A stretch of 45,813 nt of DNA from an uncultured Chloroflexota bacterium (GTDB lineage: Bacteria > Chloroflexota > Dehalococcoidia > UBA2979): contig CAIXBH010000059.1 of assembly GCA_903917615.1 (NCBI GenBank), positions 1 through 45,813 of the forward strand, given 5' to 3'. A program made the position numbers and the translations under genes. A model generated the notes under the pieces. The model was not told the origin of the DNA, did not search any database, and was given only the letters and a program-made list of their open reading frames with translations. How positions within the stretch are numbered: the stretch's first letter is position 1; every line of letters begins with the position of its first letter. Below, piece after piece: positions 8,176 to 16,147 of this stretch.

Positions 8176-9174
8176 ATGGGCGCGCTAGCAAGAGTCGTGG
8201 ACCGCGCCATCGAGTGGCCGGTGGTGACCTCATTCACGTGGATCGGTTACGCCGTGCGACGTCGTGTCGCCCGGTGGCGGGCACTGGAGTCCTACGACCT
8301 CTCCGGCCGCATAGCGTTGGTCACGGGGGGCACGTCCGGCATCGGCTTCGCGGCCGCGCTGGCGCTCGCGAAGATGGGCGCCCACGTCATCATCCTTGGT
8401 CGCGACGAGGCACGGACCGATGCGGCACGCCTCGAGTTGGTGAGGCTCGCCGACTCTCAGCGCATCTCGACAGTCCTGGCATCGATGGACGACGCCGAGG
8501 AGGTGCGACGAGCAGCGGCCGAGGTGCTCGCGCAGCACGCTCGACTCGACATCCTGGTTCACAACGCGGGAGCGCTTGCGGCGGAGTATCGCTGCTCTCC
8601 GATGGGGGTCGAGCAGACCTCCGCGGCGCAGGTCGCCGGACAGTTCCTCCTGACGGGACTGCTGCTCACGCGACTTGAGATCGGCGCTCCCGGCCGCGTG
8701 ATCACGGTCTCGTCCGGCGGTGCCTACCTCGCCCCGCTCACCGTCTCAGGCCTCGACCCCGCGCCCGCCGCATTCGATGGCGCGAAGCAGTACACTCTGG
8801 CGAAACGCGCACAAATCGCGCTTACGGAACTGTGGGCCGAGCGTGCCAGGGGACGTTCCGTCGTGTTCCACTCGATGCACCCCGGCTGGGTCGACACGCC
8901 GGGCCTGGCGGCGTCGCTGCCCCGATTCCGCCAACTGCTGCGCCCACTCCTGAGATCGCCCGAAGAAGGCGCAGACACGATCGCGTGGTTGGCGGCCGCT
9001 CGCCAGCCGGAGAAGTCCAGCGGCGCGTTCTGGTTCGACCGCGTACAGCGCCCCACGCACCGCATCGCGAAGACGCGAGCGGCAGACACCGCGGAGCGGC
9101 GTGAGCGCCTCTGGCAGTGGTGCGAGGCGACGAGCGGGTGGCTGCTTGACCGGCCGGGCGAGACAGGAGCCTAG
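8176..9174 (+). CDS. Short-chain dehydrogenase/reductase (SDR), DHRS12-like
   Basis: 332-aa NAD(P)-dependent oxidoreductase. After a ~45-residue N-terminal extension, the Rossmann motif TGGTSGIG, then HNAGAL and the catalytic YTLAK (YxxxK) appear in the expected order. The C-terminal ~60 residues (GAFWFDR...) are of the kind seen in extended lipid-type SDRs. The tracked ORF starts at 7984 inside the DUF2177 gene. I chose the ATG at 8176, 25 nt after the DUF2177 stop, because the earlier part overlaps a confident gene; an in-frame GTG at 8170 is also possible. The substrate is probably a lipid, inferred from context. Confidence 0.88.
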   Translation: MGALARVVDRAIEWPVVTSFTWIGYAVRRRVARWRALESYDLSGRIALVTGGTSGIGFAAALALAKMGAHVIILGRDEARTDAARLELVRLADSQRISTVLASMDDAEEVRRAAAEVLAQHARLDILVHNAGALAAEYRCSPMGVEQTSAAQVAGQFLLTGLLLTRLEIGAPGRVITVSSGGAYLAPLTVSGLDPAPAAFDGAKQYTLAKRAQIALTELWAERARGRSVVFHSMHPGWVDTPGLAASLPRFRQLLRPLLRSPEEGADTIAWLAAARQPEKSSGAFWFDRVQRPTHRIAKTRAADTAERRERLWQWCEATSGWLLDRPGETGA

Positions 9175-9176
9175 GC

Positions 9177-10433
9177 GTGGATATCGCGATCATCGGCGGG
9201 GGCGTCAGCGGCCTGGTTGCGGCGTACCTCCTCCAGCGGAAACACCGGGTGGACCTGTTCGAAGCGCGCGACACCGCCGGAGGACACGCCAACACGGTCG
9301 TGACGCGGAATGCGGCAGGCGACGAACTCGCCCTGGACGTCGGCTTCATCGTCTACAACCAGCGCACGTACCCCGTCTTCAGCCGCCTGCTCCGGGAGCT
9401 CGAGGTTGAGACACGACCATCCGACATGTCCTTCGGCGTGAGTTCCGAGCTCGATGACTTCGAGTACAGCAGCCGCGGGTGGCGAGGGTACCTCGGCAGC
9501 CCCCGCAACCTGTTCAGCCTGCGCCGCGCGATGATGGGTCTCGACGTCCTGCGCTTCCAGCGCAACGCGCGCGACGTGCTGCGGCGCGATGTACTGCACG
9601 ACATGCCCTTCGAGGAGTACCTCCGCCGCGGCCACTACAGTCGCGACTTCCGCGAGCGCATCATCATCCCCCTCATCGCCTCGACCTGGTCCAACGCCCC
9701 GGCCGATGTGCTCGCGTTCCCGACGAACTATCTCTTTCGCTTCCTGGACCAGCACGGCGTGCTGGCGCTGCACAGCATCCCGGAGTGGCGGTGGATCGTC
9801 GGCGGAGCCCGGAAGTACGTGGAGGCAATCCTTCGCACGCTGGACCCGACGAGCGTGCACTGCGGGACGCGGGTCACGGGTGTCACTCGGCAACGGGGCG
9901 GGGCCTGCGTGGCGCTGCCGGACGGCGAGCGCCATTTCGATGCCGTCGTGTTCGCGTGCCATGCCGACCAGGCACTGTCGCTCCTGGGCGATGCCTCGCC
10001 CGCAGAGCGCGATGCTCTCGGCGGCTTCACCTACGCGCAGAACCATGTGGTGCTCCACACGGACGAGCGCGTGTTGCCGCGGCGCGCATCGGCCCGCGCG
10101 GCATGGAACTACCACCGCATCGAGCACGATGGATTCCCGACAACGCTCACGATGAGCTACGACCTGAACCGCCTGCAGGGGCTGTCCGGATCGACGACGT
10201 ACTGCGTGTCCGTGAACCCCGGAGAGCGCGTCGATCCGGCGCGCGTGATCGCGGCGTTCGACTACGCACACCCCGTCTACTCGCCGCGCACCCTCGAGGC
10301 CCAGCATCGCCTTGAAGCGCTGCAGGGGCAGCGCCAGACCTACTTCGCTGGCGCGCACCTCGGCTATGGATTTCACGAGGACGGTGCGCGCTCCGGAATG
10401 GAGATCGCCGAGTCTCTCGGCGTCCACTGGTGA
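9177..10433 (+). CDS. NAD(P)/FAD-binding oxidoreductase (COG2907-like, amine-oxidase fold)
   Basis: 418-aa flavoprotein. The N-terminal dinucleotide-binding motif IGGGVSGLVAAYLL is followed by the acidic LFEA at the end of strand 2, and DTAGGHANTV is the FAD-contacting segment. The C-terminus has the YFAGAHLGYGFHEDGA motif typical of amine-oxidase/desaturase-like FAD proteins of this group. The GTG start at 9177 is 2 nt after the SDR stop and preceded by AGGAGC. It ends in a 4-nt GTGA overlap with the DUF1365 gene. The family is usually found with DUF1365 and Cfa-like methyltransferases and is thought to act on unsaturated fatty acyl chains. That role is inferred. Confidence 0.88.
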   Translation: MDIAIIGGGVSGLVAAYLLQRKHRVDLFEARDTAGGHANTVVTRNAAGDELALDVGFIVYNQRTYPVFSRLLRELEVETRPSDMSFGVSSELDDFEYSSRGWRGYLGSPRNLFSLRRAMMGLDVLRFQRNARDVLRRDVLHDMPFEEYLRRGHYSRDFRERIIIPLIASTWSNAPADVLAFPTNYLFRFLDQHGVLALHSIPEWRWIVGGARKYVEAILRTLDPTSVHCGTRVTGVTRQRGGACVALPDGERHFDAVVFACHADQALSLLGDASPAERDALGGFTYAQNHVVLHTDERVLPRRASARAAWNYHRIEHDGFPTTLTMSYDLNRLQGLSGSTTYCVSVNPGERVDPARVIAAFDYAHPVYSPRTLEAQHRLEALQGQRQTYFAGAHLGYGFHEDGARSGMEIAESLGVHW

Positions 10434-11191
10434 CCAACGGCCGTCGACGCCTTCGCTCGCACTTCCTCGTCGGCACGATTCGTCACCGCCGCTCGCGGGT
10501 GACGACGTATGACTTCACCCACCATGTCTGGTATCTGGCGCTGGATCTCGACGAACAGACCGAAGTGGATCGCGCGCTGCCGCTGCTCTCCTTCAACCGT
10601 CGGAATCTCCTGGAGGTCCGCGATGCCGATCACCTCGACGCCGATAGCGGGGGGCTTCGGACGGGGATCTCGAGCCGCCTGCTCACTCACGGCTTCGACC
10701 CGGCAGACCTGCACGTCACCCTCGTCGCCTACCCGCGTCTCCTCGGATACGTGTTCAACCCGGTGTCGTTCTATCTGTGCCACGACGCAGCGGGCGTCCT
10801 GTGCCTCGTGCTGGCCGAAGTACACAACACGCATGGCGATCGCCAGGTCTACGAATTCGTGCCGCGCACGGAGGGTGGGCAGGTCTTCAGGGGCACGCAG
10901 CACAAGCAGATGTACGTGTCGCCGTTCATCGCAGCGGACGCGCAGTATGAACTGCTCGTCCAGGACGACGGCGAGCGACTGGCGATCACCATCCGGGAGA
11001 GCGAGGGCAACGAGCCCGTGCTGGTCGCTCAACTGGAGATGCAGCGGGTTCCGCTCACGAATCGGAACCTGATGCGCTTGATTGCTGGCGACCCGCTTGT
11101 CGCGCTGAAGACGTCCGCGCTGATCTTCTGGCACGCGATCCGCCTGTGGTGGCGCGGAGTCCCATGGCAGCGCTACAGGCGCACGCTCTAA
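10430..11191 (+). CDS. DUF1365 domain-containing protein
   Basis: 253-aa protein matching DUF1365. It shows the N-terminal RHRRS...YDFTHHVWYLALDLDE segment, the central LVAYPRLLGYVFNPVSFYLC block, AEVHNTHGDRQVY and the KQMYVSPF motif, all hallmarks of the family. No enzymatic function is firmly established; members co-occur with FAD oxidoreductases and cyclopropane-synthase-like methyltransferases. The GTG start overlaps the preceding stop (GTGA). Last gene of the cluster, and no Cfa homologue follows. Confidence 0.9.
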   Translation: MTNGRRRLRSHFLVGTIRHRRSRVTTYDFTHHVWYLALDLDEQTEVDRALPLLSFNRRNLLEVRDADHLDADSGGLRTGISSRLLTHGFDPADLHVTLVAYPRLLGYVFNPVSFYLCHDAAGVLCLVLAEVHNTHGDRQVYEFVPRTEGGQVFRGTQHKQMYVSPFIAADAQYELLVQDDGERLAITIRESEGNEPVLVAQLEMQRVPLTNRNLMRLIAGDPLVALKTSALIFWHAIRLWWRGVPWQRYRRTL

Positions 11192-11568
11192 CTGCAGGCC
11201 CCTTCTGGCGCGCGTGCCCCACTCCGCGCCGGCTCCATCCTCGTTCACGTCGGCTGTGCGCGACCGTGCACTCGGTATCCCAGCGGCCATGGCCGCATGG
11301 CGCAACGAATACAGCGCGTTCGGCCCTCGAGACGCCCGCAGCCACGTACCCGCCAGCGAACCCCCTCCCGCATGCGCACACGCCAGCGCGAAATGTTCCC
11401 GGCCTCAACTGGCGGATAACGCGTCACCCGATCACGCAGACCTAACGCGCCGCAAACACGAGGCTAATGCGGTGCGAACTGGCACATAACTTCCGCTCCG
11501 TACGTTGCCATCAATCGTTGCAAGGGAATCACTGATACCGCACCACGCGGGGCACCGAGAGCGAAGCG
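11192..11568. other. Intergenic region upstream of the ABC importer operon
   Basis: No gene is supported in this 377-bp stretch; tracked ORFs are proline/arginine/alanine-rich shadows. It separates two plus-strand operons and should hold the terminator of the first and the promoter of the second. I see a possible -35 (TTGCCA, near 11506) but no convincing -10 at normal spacing, so I do not call a promoter. Confidence 0.4.
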
Positions 11569-13182
11569 ATGGATCGCACAGGCACAGCAGGAAACTACTG
11601 GACTCGCAGGGTCGCTCGGCGCGGCGTAGTGCGCGCTGGCGTGTTCGGCTCCGCCGGGCTGATCGGCGCAGCGCTCATCGGCTGCGGGAACGACGCCAAG
11701 CCGACCGCGAACAACACGACGGCACTCGCAGCCGGCGGCTCCGCCGCAGCGGCCGTCCGTCGCGGCGGCAAGCTGCTGCTCAGCGACATCCCGCAGACGC
11801 AAGACCTGCACCGCCACAGCGGCACGATGCCCACCCCCTCCCTGGTGGCTGACACCCCGACGGCGATCGACGCGAACGGCGCGACGCAGAATTTCCTGCT
11901 CGACGGCGTCGAAGCCCCCGATGCCTCGACATACACGTTCAAGTTCAAGCAGGGCGTGAAGTTCCACAATGGCCGCGAGATGACGTCCGAGGACGTGCGC
12001 CAGAACTTCGCCCGCATCAAGGCGACCAAGGGGGCGTGGCTCAAGTCGGTCGCGGACGGCATCGACACGATGACGATGCCCGACAAGAACACCATCACGG
12101 TGAAGCTCAGCTCGCCGTACTCCCCGATGACCTCGCTCATTTCCGAGATGTGGCTGATGGCGCCGGAGTCGCCGGGCTGGGACAGCACGATCACCACGCC
12201 CATCGGTACCGGACCGTTCGTCTGGAAGCAGTGGATCCCGAACGACAAGATCGTCCTCGAACGGTTCCCGGACTACTGGCGCAAGGGCCAGCCATACATC
12301 GACGCGATCGACATCAAGAACCTCAAGGGCGACACGACCCCGGCCCTGCTGGCGGGCGACATTCACATGACCGGGGTCTCCCGTGACCAGCGGAAGCTGA
12401 TCGGCAGCAATCCGGCAATTACGTTCCAGCAGGAGAAGGCCACCTCGTGGCAGTTCCTGTCGTTCAACAACCGCAAGGCGCGCGCGCCGTACACGGACAT
12501 CCGTGTGCGACAGGCCATGGGGTACGCGCTCGACAAGTCGGCGCTGAACGAGTTCGCGAACGGCGACACCGGGACGGTCGCCGACCAGATGGCGCCACCG
12601 AAGTCCTTCTACTGGTCCGACAAGGTCGTCGACCCGTTCGCAAAGCGCGACATCGCGAAGGCGAAGCAGTTGCTCCAGGCAGCCGGTATCGCTCCGGGCC
12701 AGTTGAAGCCGGTCATGCCGGTCAACAGCAGCCCGCGCGAGCCCGAGGCAGTGGCGGCGCAACTGAAGGAAGCGGGCATCGCGCCTGACCTCCAGGTCGC
12801 CGATGACATTGCAACGGAGACGCGGCTGCAGTCGTACGACTGGGACATCTACTACGCCGGCTCCGGTCCAAGGTCCGACATCGCGCTCCGCTACGTGCGC
12901 CTCATGTCGGATGGCCCGAACCCGGGCCTCTGGGGAGGCCCACAGGACCCCGAGTTCGATCGCCTCGTGAAGGCGGCCTGGACGCTGGTGGACGGGGAGG
13001 CCCGGAAGGCCAAGTACCTCGAGGCATGGAAGATCGCGATGGACAAACTCTTCACCATCGTCGTCTACCACAAGGCGGGCACGACGGCTGTGCGCAAGGA
13101 GGCGGGCGGCTGGCAGACGGGGGCCGTCGCCAACTTCAACCGCATCGACGGCGGCGTCAGCTTCGTCCAGATCCAGGCGTAG
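11569..13182 (+). CDS. ABC transporter substrate-binding lipoprotein, family 5 (DppA/OppA type)
   Basis: 537-aa extracytoplasmic solute receptor of an ABC importer. The N-terminus has twin arginines (TRRVARRG), a hydrophobic stretch and a lipobox ending LIGC (Cys39), so it is a lipoprotein, possibly Tat-exported. The SBP_bac_5 core is evident from YTFKFKQGVKFHNG, TSEDVRQNFARI, GTGPFVWKQW, ADQMAPP and the C-terminal DWDIYYAGSG. Family 5 proteins bind peptides, nickel complexes and other organics, so the ligand cannot be read from sequence. Downstream permease and phosphoesterase genes suggest an organophosphorus compound. Operon order is binding protein, DppC-type permease, DppB-type permease, two hydrolases. 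Confidence 0.92.
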   Translation: MDRTGTAGNYWTRRVARRGVVRAGVFGSAGLIGAALIGCGNDAKPTANNTTALAAGGSAAAAVRRGGKLLLSDIPQTQDLHRHSGTMPTPSLVADTPTAIDANGATQNFLLDGVEAPDASTYTFKFKQGVKFHNGREMTSEDVRQNFARIKATKGAWLKSVADGIDTMTMPDKNTITVKLSSPYSPMTSLISEMWLMAPESPGWDSTITTPIGTGPFVWKQWIPNDKIVLERFPDYWRKGQPYIDAIDIKNLKGDTTPALLAGDIHMTGVSRDQRKLIGSNPAITFQQEKATSWQFLSFNNRKARAPYTDIRVRQAMGYALDKSALNEFANGDTGTVADQMAPPKSFYWSDKVVDPFAKRDIAKAKQLLQAAGIAPGQLKPVMPVNSSPREPEAVAAQLKEAGIAPDLQVADDIATETRLQSYDWDIYYAGSGPRSDIALRYVRLMSDGPNPGLWGGPQDPEFDRLVKAAWTLVDGEARKAKYLEAWKIAMDKLFTIVVYHKAGTTAVRKEAGGWQTGAVANFNRIDGGVSFVQIQA

Positions 13183-13187
13183 GCCGC

Positions 13188-14078
13188 ATGGCCACCCTCA
13201 ACATCGACCGGCCCGCCCCGCGGACGGTCGATGCGGCCGCCCCGGTGCCCGCGGTCATCCGCGAGCGCCGGCGGCCGCGCAGCCGCCAGTTCTGGATTGG
13301 CGGGGCGATTGTCTCGCTCGCGATCGCCGTCGCACTGCTCGCCCCTCTGCTCGCGCCATACGACCCGCTGGCGCAGAGCATCGCGCACCAGTACGACGGC
13401 CCGTCCTCGGCACATCTGCTTGGACTCGATGACCTCGGGCGCGACGTGCTGTCGCGCCTGCTCTACGGAGCGCGCATCACGCTGCTGACGGCCGTCCTCG
13501 CGATCGCCATCGCGCTGCCGCTCGGCACCATCATCGGCGCGTGGTCGGGGCTCTTGCGGGGCTGGTTCGACATGGTCGCCATGCGCGTCCTCGACGTGCA
13601 GCTCGCCTATCCGGGAATGCTCCTCGCACTGGTGATGATCGTCGCGCTTGGGCCCAGTCAGAAGTCCGTCATCCTCGCGTTGGCCGTCGGATACGTGCCG
13701 TACTTCGCACGGCTTGTCCGTGGCGCCGTGATGACCGAAGCGAGCATGGACTACGTGCTCGCCGCAGAGGCCCTCGGGCAGCGGCGTGCCCTCATCCTCG
13801 CGCGCCACATCGGCCCGAGCGTGGCCGGCCTCATCGCGGTGCATGGCTCGTTCGCCGTCTCGGGCGCGATGGTGACGGAAGCGTCCCTGTCCTTCCTCGG
13901 CCTGGGCGTCTCGCCGAGCAATCCCTCGTGGGGGCGCATGCTCTCCAGCGGCGCCGAGGTCATCTACGTCGCGCCCCACGTCGCGCTGGTCCCCATCGTT
14001 GCGCTGAGCATCGTCATCGTCGGATGGTTCTTCCTCGGCGAAGGCCTCCGCGAGTACCTCGACCCGAGGCGCGGCTGA
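13188..14078 (+). CDS. ABC transporter permease, DppC type
   Basis: 296-aa inner-membrane permease with a short cytoplasmic N-terminus, a first transmembrane helix (FWIGGAIVSLAIAVALLAPLLAPYDP) and further helices forming the binding-protein-dependent transport fold. HLLGLDDLGRDVLSRLLYGA is the DppC family signature. The EAA loop appears as AAEALGQRRALILARHIGPS. The tracked ORF begins earlier inside the binding-protein gene; the ATG at 13188, 5 nt after that gene's stop, is the natural start. It overlaps the DppB-type gene by one base (TGATG). Confidence 0.92.
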   Translation: MATLNIDRPAPRTVDAAAPVPAVIRERRRPRSRQFWIGGAIVSLAIAVALLAPLLAPYDPLAQSIAHQYDGPSSAHLLGLDDLGRDVLSRLLYGARITLLTAVLAIAIALPLGTIIGAWSGLLRGWFDMVAMRVLDVQLAYPGMLLALVMIVALGPSQKSVILALAVGYVPYFARLVRGAVMTEASMDYVLAAEALGQRRALILARHIGPSVAGLIAVHGSFAVSGAMVTEASLSFLGLGVSPSNPSWGRMLSSGAEVIYVAPHVALVPIVALSIVIVGWFFLGEGLREYLDPRRG

Positions 14079-14983
14079 TGCTGCAGTACGCGTTCCGCCG
14101 AATACCGCCCGTGATCATCACCCTGGCGCTCGCGTCGCTCTTCACGTTCTTCATGCTGCGCATCGTGCCGGGCGATGTCGCCGACGTGCTGTCGGTACAG
14201 GGAGCCGTGTCCGAGACCGACAAGGCGCTCATTCGTCAGGAACAGGGCCTCGACCGCCCTGTGCTTCTGCAATACACGGACTGGGTCGGGCGCCTCGTCC
14301 GCGGCGACTTCGGCCATTCGTACTTCACGCATCTGCCCGTGCGAGAGCTGTTCGCATACGCGTTCCCGAAGACGTTGGAGCTTGCCGCCACGGCGATGGC
14401 GATCGCACTCGTGGTCGGATTGCCGCTCGGGACCCTCGCTGGCGCGTTCCGCGGCTCGATCTTCGATCACGCGGCAACCGTGCTTGCCATGCTCATGATC
14501 TCGGTGCCGACGTTCGCCCTGGGGATCATCGCGCTGCTCTTCTTCGCGGTGCGCCTGCAGGTGCTTCCGGCGACGGGAAGCCTCGTCCTCCCGGCCCTCG
14601 CACTGGGCATCGACATCTCGGGCACGCTCGTCAGGACGCTGCGCTCCGACATCCGCGAGGAGCTGCGGTCTGACTACGTGCGCACCGCCCACGCGAAGGG
14701 CCTCACGCCGCTCACGGTGTTGCGCCGGCACATCCTGCCGAACTCGCTGACTGCCACGATCACGGTGATGGGACTCGCCCTCGGGCACCTGCTCGGCGGC
14801 GCGGTCATCATCGAGACCGTCTTCCATTGGCCGGGCATCGGGACCCTGCTGATCGAGTCGATCCGCAATCGCGACTACCCGGTCGTCGAGGCCGTCGTGA
14901 TGGTCATCACCGCACTCTTCGTGGCCGCCAACCTCGGCGTCGATCTGCTGTACGGACTCACGGACCCGCGCGTGCGGGTGTAG
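14078..14983 (+). CDS. ABC transporter permease, DppB type
   Basis: 301-aa permease partner of the preceding gene. It begins MLQYAFRRIPPVIITLALAS, typical of DppB/OppB, with RIVPGD just after the first helix and DFGHSYFTHLPV before the second. The EAA loop reads RTAHAKGLTPLTVLRRHILPNS, and the C-terminus has ETVFHWPGIGTLL, all family signatures. The start at 14078 shares the A of the upstream TGA. No DppD/DppF-type ATPase gene follows, so the transporter must borrow ATPase subunits encoded elsewhere. Confidence 0.93.
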   Translation: MLQYAFRRIPPVIITLALASLFTFFMLRIVPGDVADVLSVQGAVSETDKALIRQEQGLDRPVLLQYTDWVGRLVRGDFGHSYFTHLPVRELFAYAFPKTLELAATAMAIALVVGLPLGTLAGAFRGSIFDHAATVLAMLMISVPTFALGIIALLFFAVRLQVLPATGSLVLPALALGIDISGTLVRTLRSDIREELRSDYVRTAHAKGLTPLTVLRRHILPNSLTATITVMGLALGHLLGGAVIIETVFHWPGIGTLLIESIRNRDYPVVEAVVMVITALFVAANLGVDLLYGLTDPRVRV

Positions 14984-15005
14984 TCGCGGTCGGGAAGGGA
15001 GCACC

Positions 15006-16136
15006 GTGCCCACGATTGTCATCTGTTTCGACGGCATGGCGCCCGAATACCTCGTGCATGCGGACACGCCGGTATTCGACCGCCTCGGTCGCGAGGGGCG
15101 ATGGATCACGGGGCATTGTCAGATGCCGAGCGTGACGAACGTGAATAACGTCTCCATCCTCAGCGGCGCGAAGCCAGTTGCGCACGGCATTAACGCGAAC
15201 TTCGCCATCGGATCGGACGGGGTCGAGGTCTACATGGAGTCGCCGGACGCAATCCGCGTCCCGCTGCTCCAGCAGCGAGCGGCCGACGCCGGCCAGCGCG
15301 TGGCGGCGATCTCCTCGAAGGCGAAACTCGCCGCGATCATCGGTCAGCACGCCGACGTCACGTTCTCGGTCGAGCATCCGCTGGCCTGGGTCGTCGAGTC
15401 CATCGGCGCGCCGCCGCCGATCTATTCGTTCGAGGCGAACCTCTGGCTGCTGCGCGCGGCGCGCCTGGTCATGGAACGCGAGCGTCCGGACTTCCTGTAC
15501 GTCACGACAACGGACTACCTCGGACACATGCTGCCGCCGGAGGCCGACGAAGCGCGGGCGACGTTCACCGAGTCGGATCGGCTCGTCGGAGCGCTCATCG
15601 AGGGCATCGACGACGTCAGCATCGCGATCACGGCCGATCACGGCATGAACGCGAAGCGCCGCTGCCTCAGCCCGGAGGCCATCCTCGCGGCGCACGGCAT
15701 CGAGGCCGTGTCGGTCTCAACCCTGCAGGATCGCTACACCAGGCACCACGGCAACATGTCCGGCTCGGCGTACATCCACCTCGACCGATCGATACGCGAA
15801 CGGGCCGCCGAGGTGCTGCGCGCATCCGCAGGGATCGAGCGCGTGCTCACCCGCGAGGAGGCCGCCGGGGAGTTCGCCCTCGATCCCGCGCTCATCGGCG
15901 AACTGGTGCTGCTCGGCGATATCGAGACGGCGTTCGGTGGCGGCGACGAACCGGAGTGCGCCGTTGAGATCCGTTCGCACGGATCGCTCCACGAAGCGCG
16001 TGTCCCCGTCATCACCTGGGGGCCACGCTTCGAAGGCTTCGACGGTACGGAGAACCGATCCATCGGTGCGTGGTTGCACCGCCAGTACGACGGCCTCGCC
16101 GCCGTATCGGCTCCACGCGAGGCACCTGCAGTCTAG
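15006..16136 (+). CDS. phnA: Phosphonoacetate hydrolase-like enzyme (alkaline phosphatase superfamily)
   Basis: 376-aa two-metal hydrolase. PhnA cleaves phosphonoacetate to acetate and phosphate. The superfamily residues are in order: Asp9 (CFDGM), the nucleophile Thr44 (PSVTNVNN), Asp170/His174 (TTDYLGH), Asp211/His212 (TADHGM) and His325 (RSHG). SSKAKLAAII carries Lys105 and Lys107, matching the lysine pair that binds the substrate carboxylate in characterised PhnA, which favours this call over generic phosphodiesterases. GTG start with GGGAG upstream, 22 nt after the permease gene. Located in an ABC importer operon, so import and cleavage of a phosphonate or related compound is the likely job. 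The exact substrate is inferred. Confidence 0.8.
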   Translation: MPTIVICFDGMAPEYLVHADTPVFDRLGREGRWITGHCQMPSVTNVNNVSILSGAKPVAHGINANFAIGSDGVEVYMESPDAIRVPLLQQRAADAGQRVAAISSKAKLAAIIGQHADVTFSVEHPLAWVVESIGAPPPIYSFEANLWLLRAARLVMERERPDFLYVTTTDYLGHMLPPEADEARATFTESDRLVGALIEGIDDVSIAITADHGMNAKRRCLSPEAILAAHGIEAVSVSTLQDRYTRHHGNMSGSAYIHLDRSIRERAAEVLRASAGIERVLTREEAAGEFALDPALIGELVLLGDIETAFGGGDEPECAVEIRSHGSLHEARVPVITWGPRFEGFDGTENRSIGAWLHRQYDGLAAVSAPREAPAV

Positions 16137-16147
16137 GAGTTGGCGCG

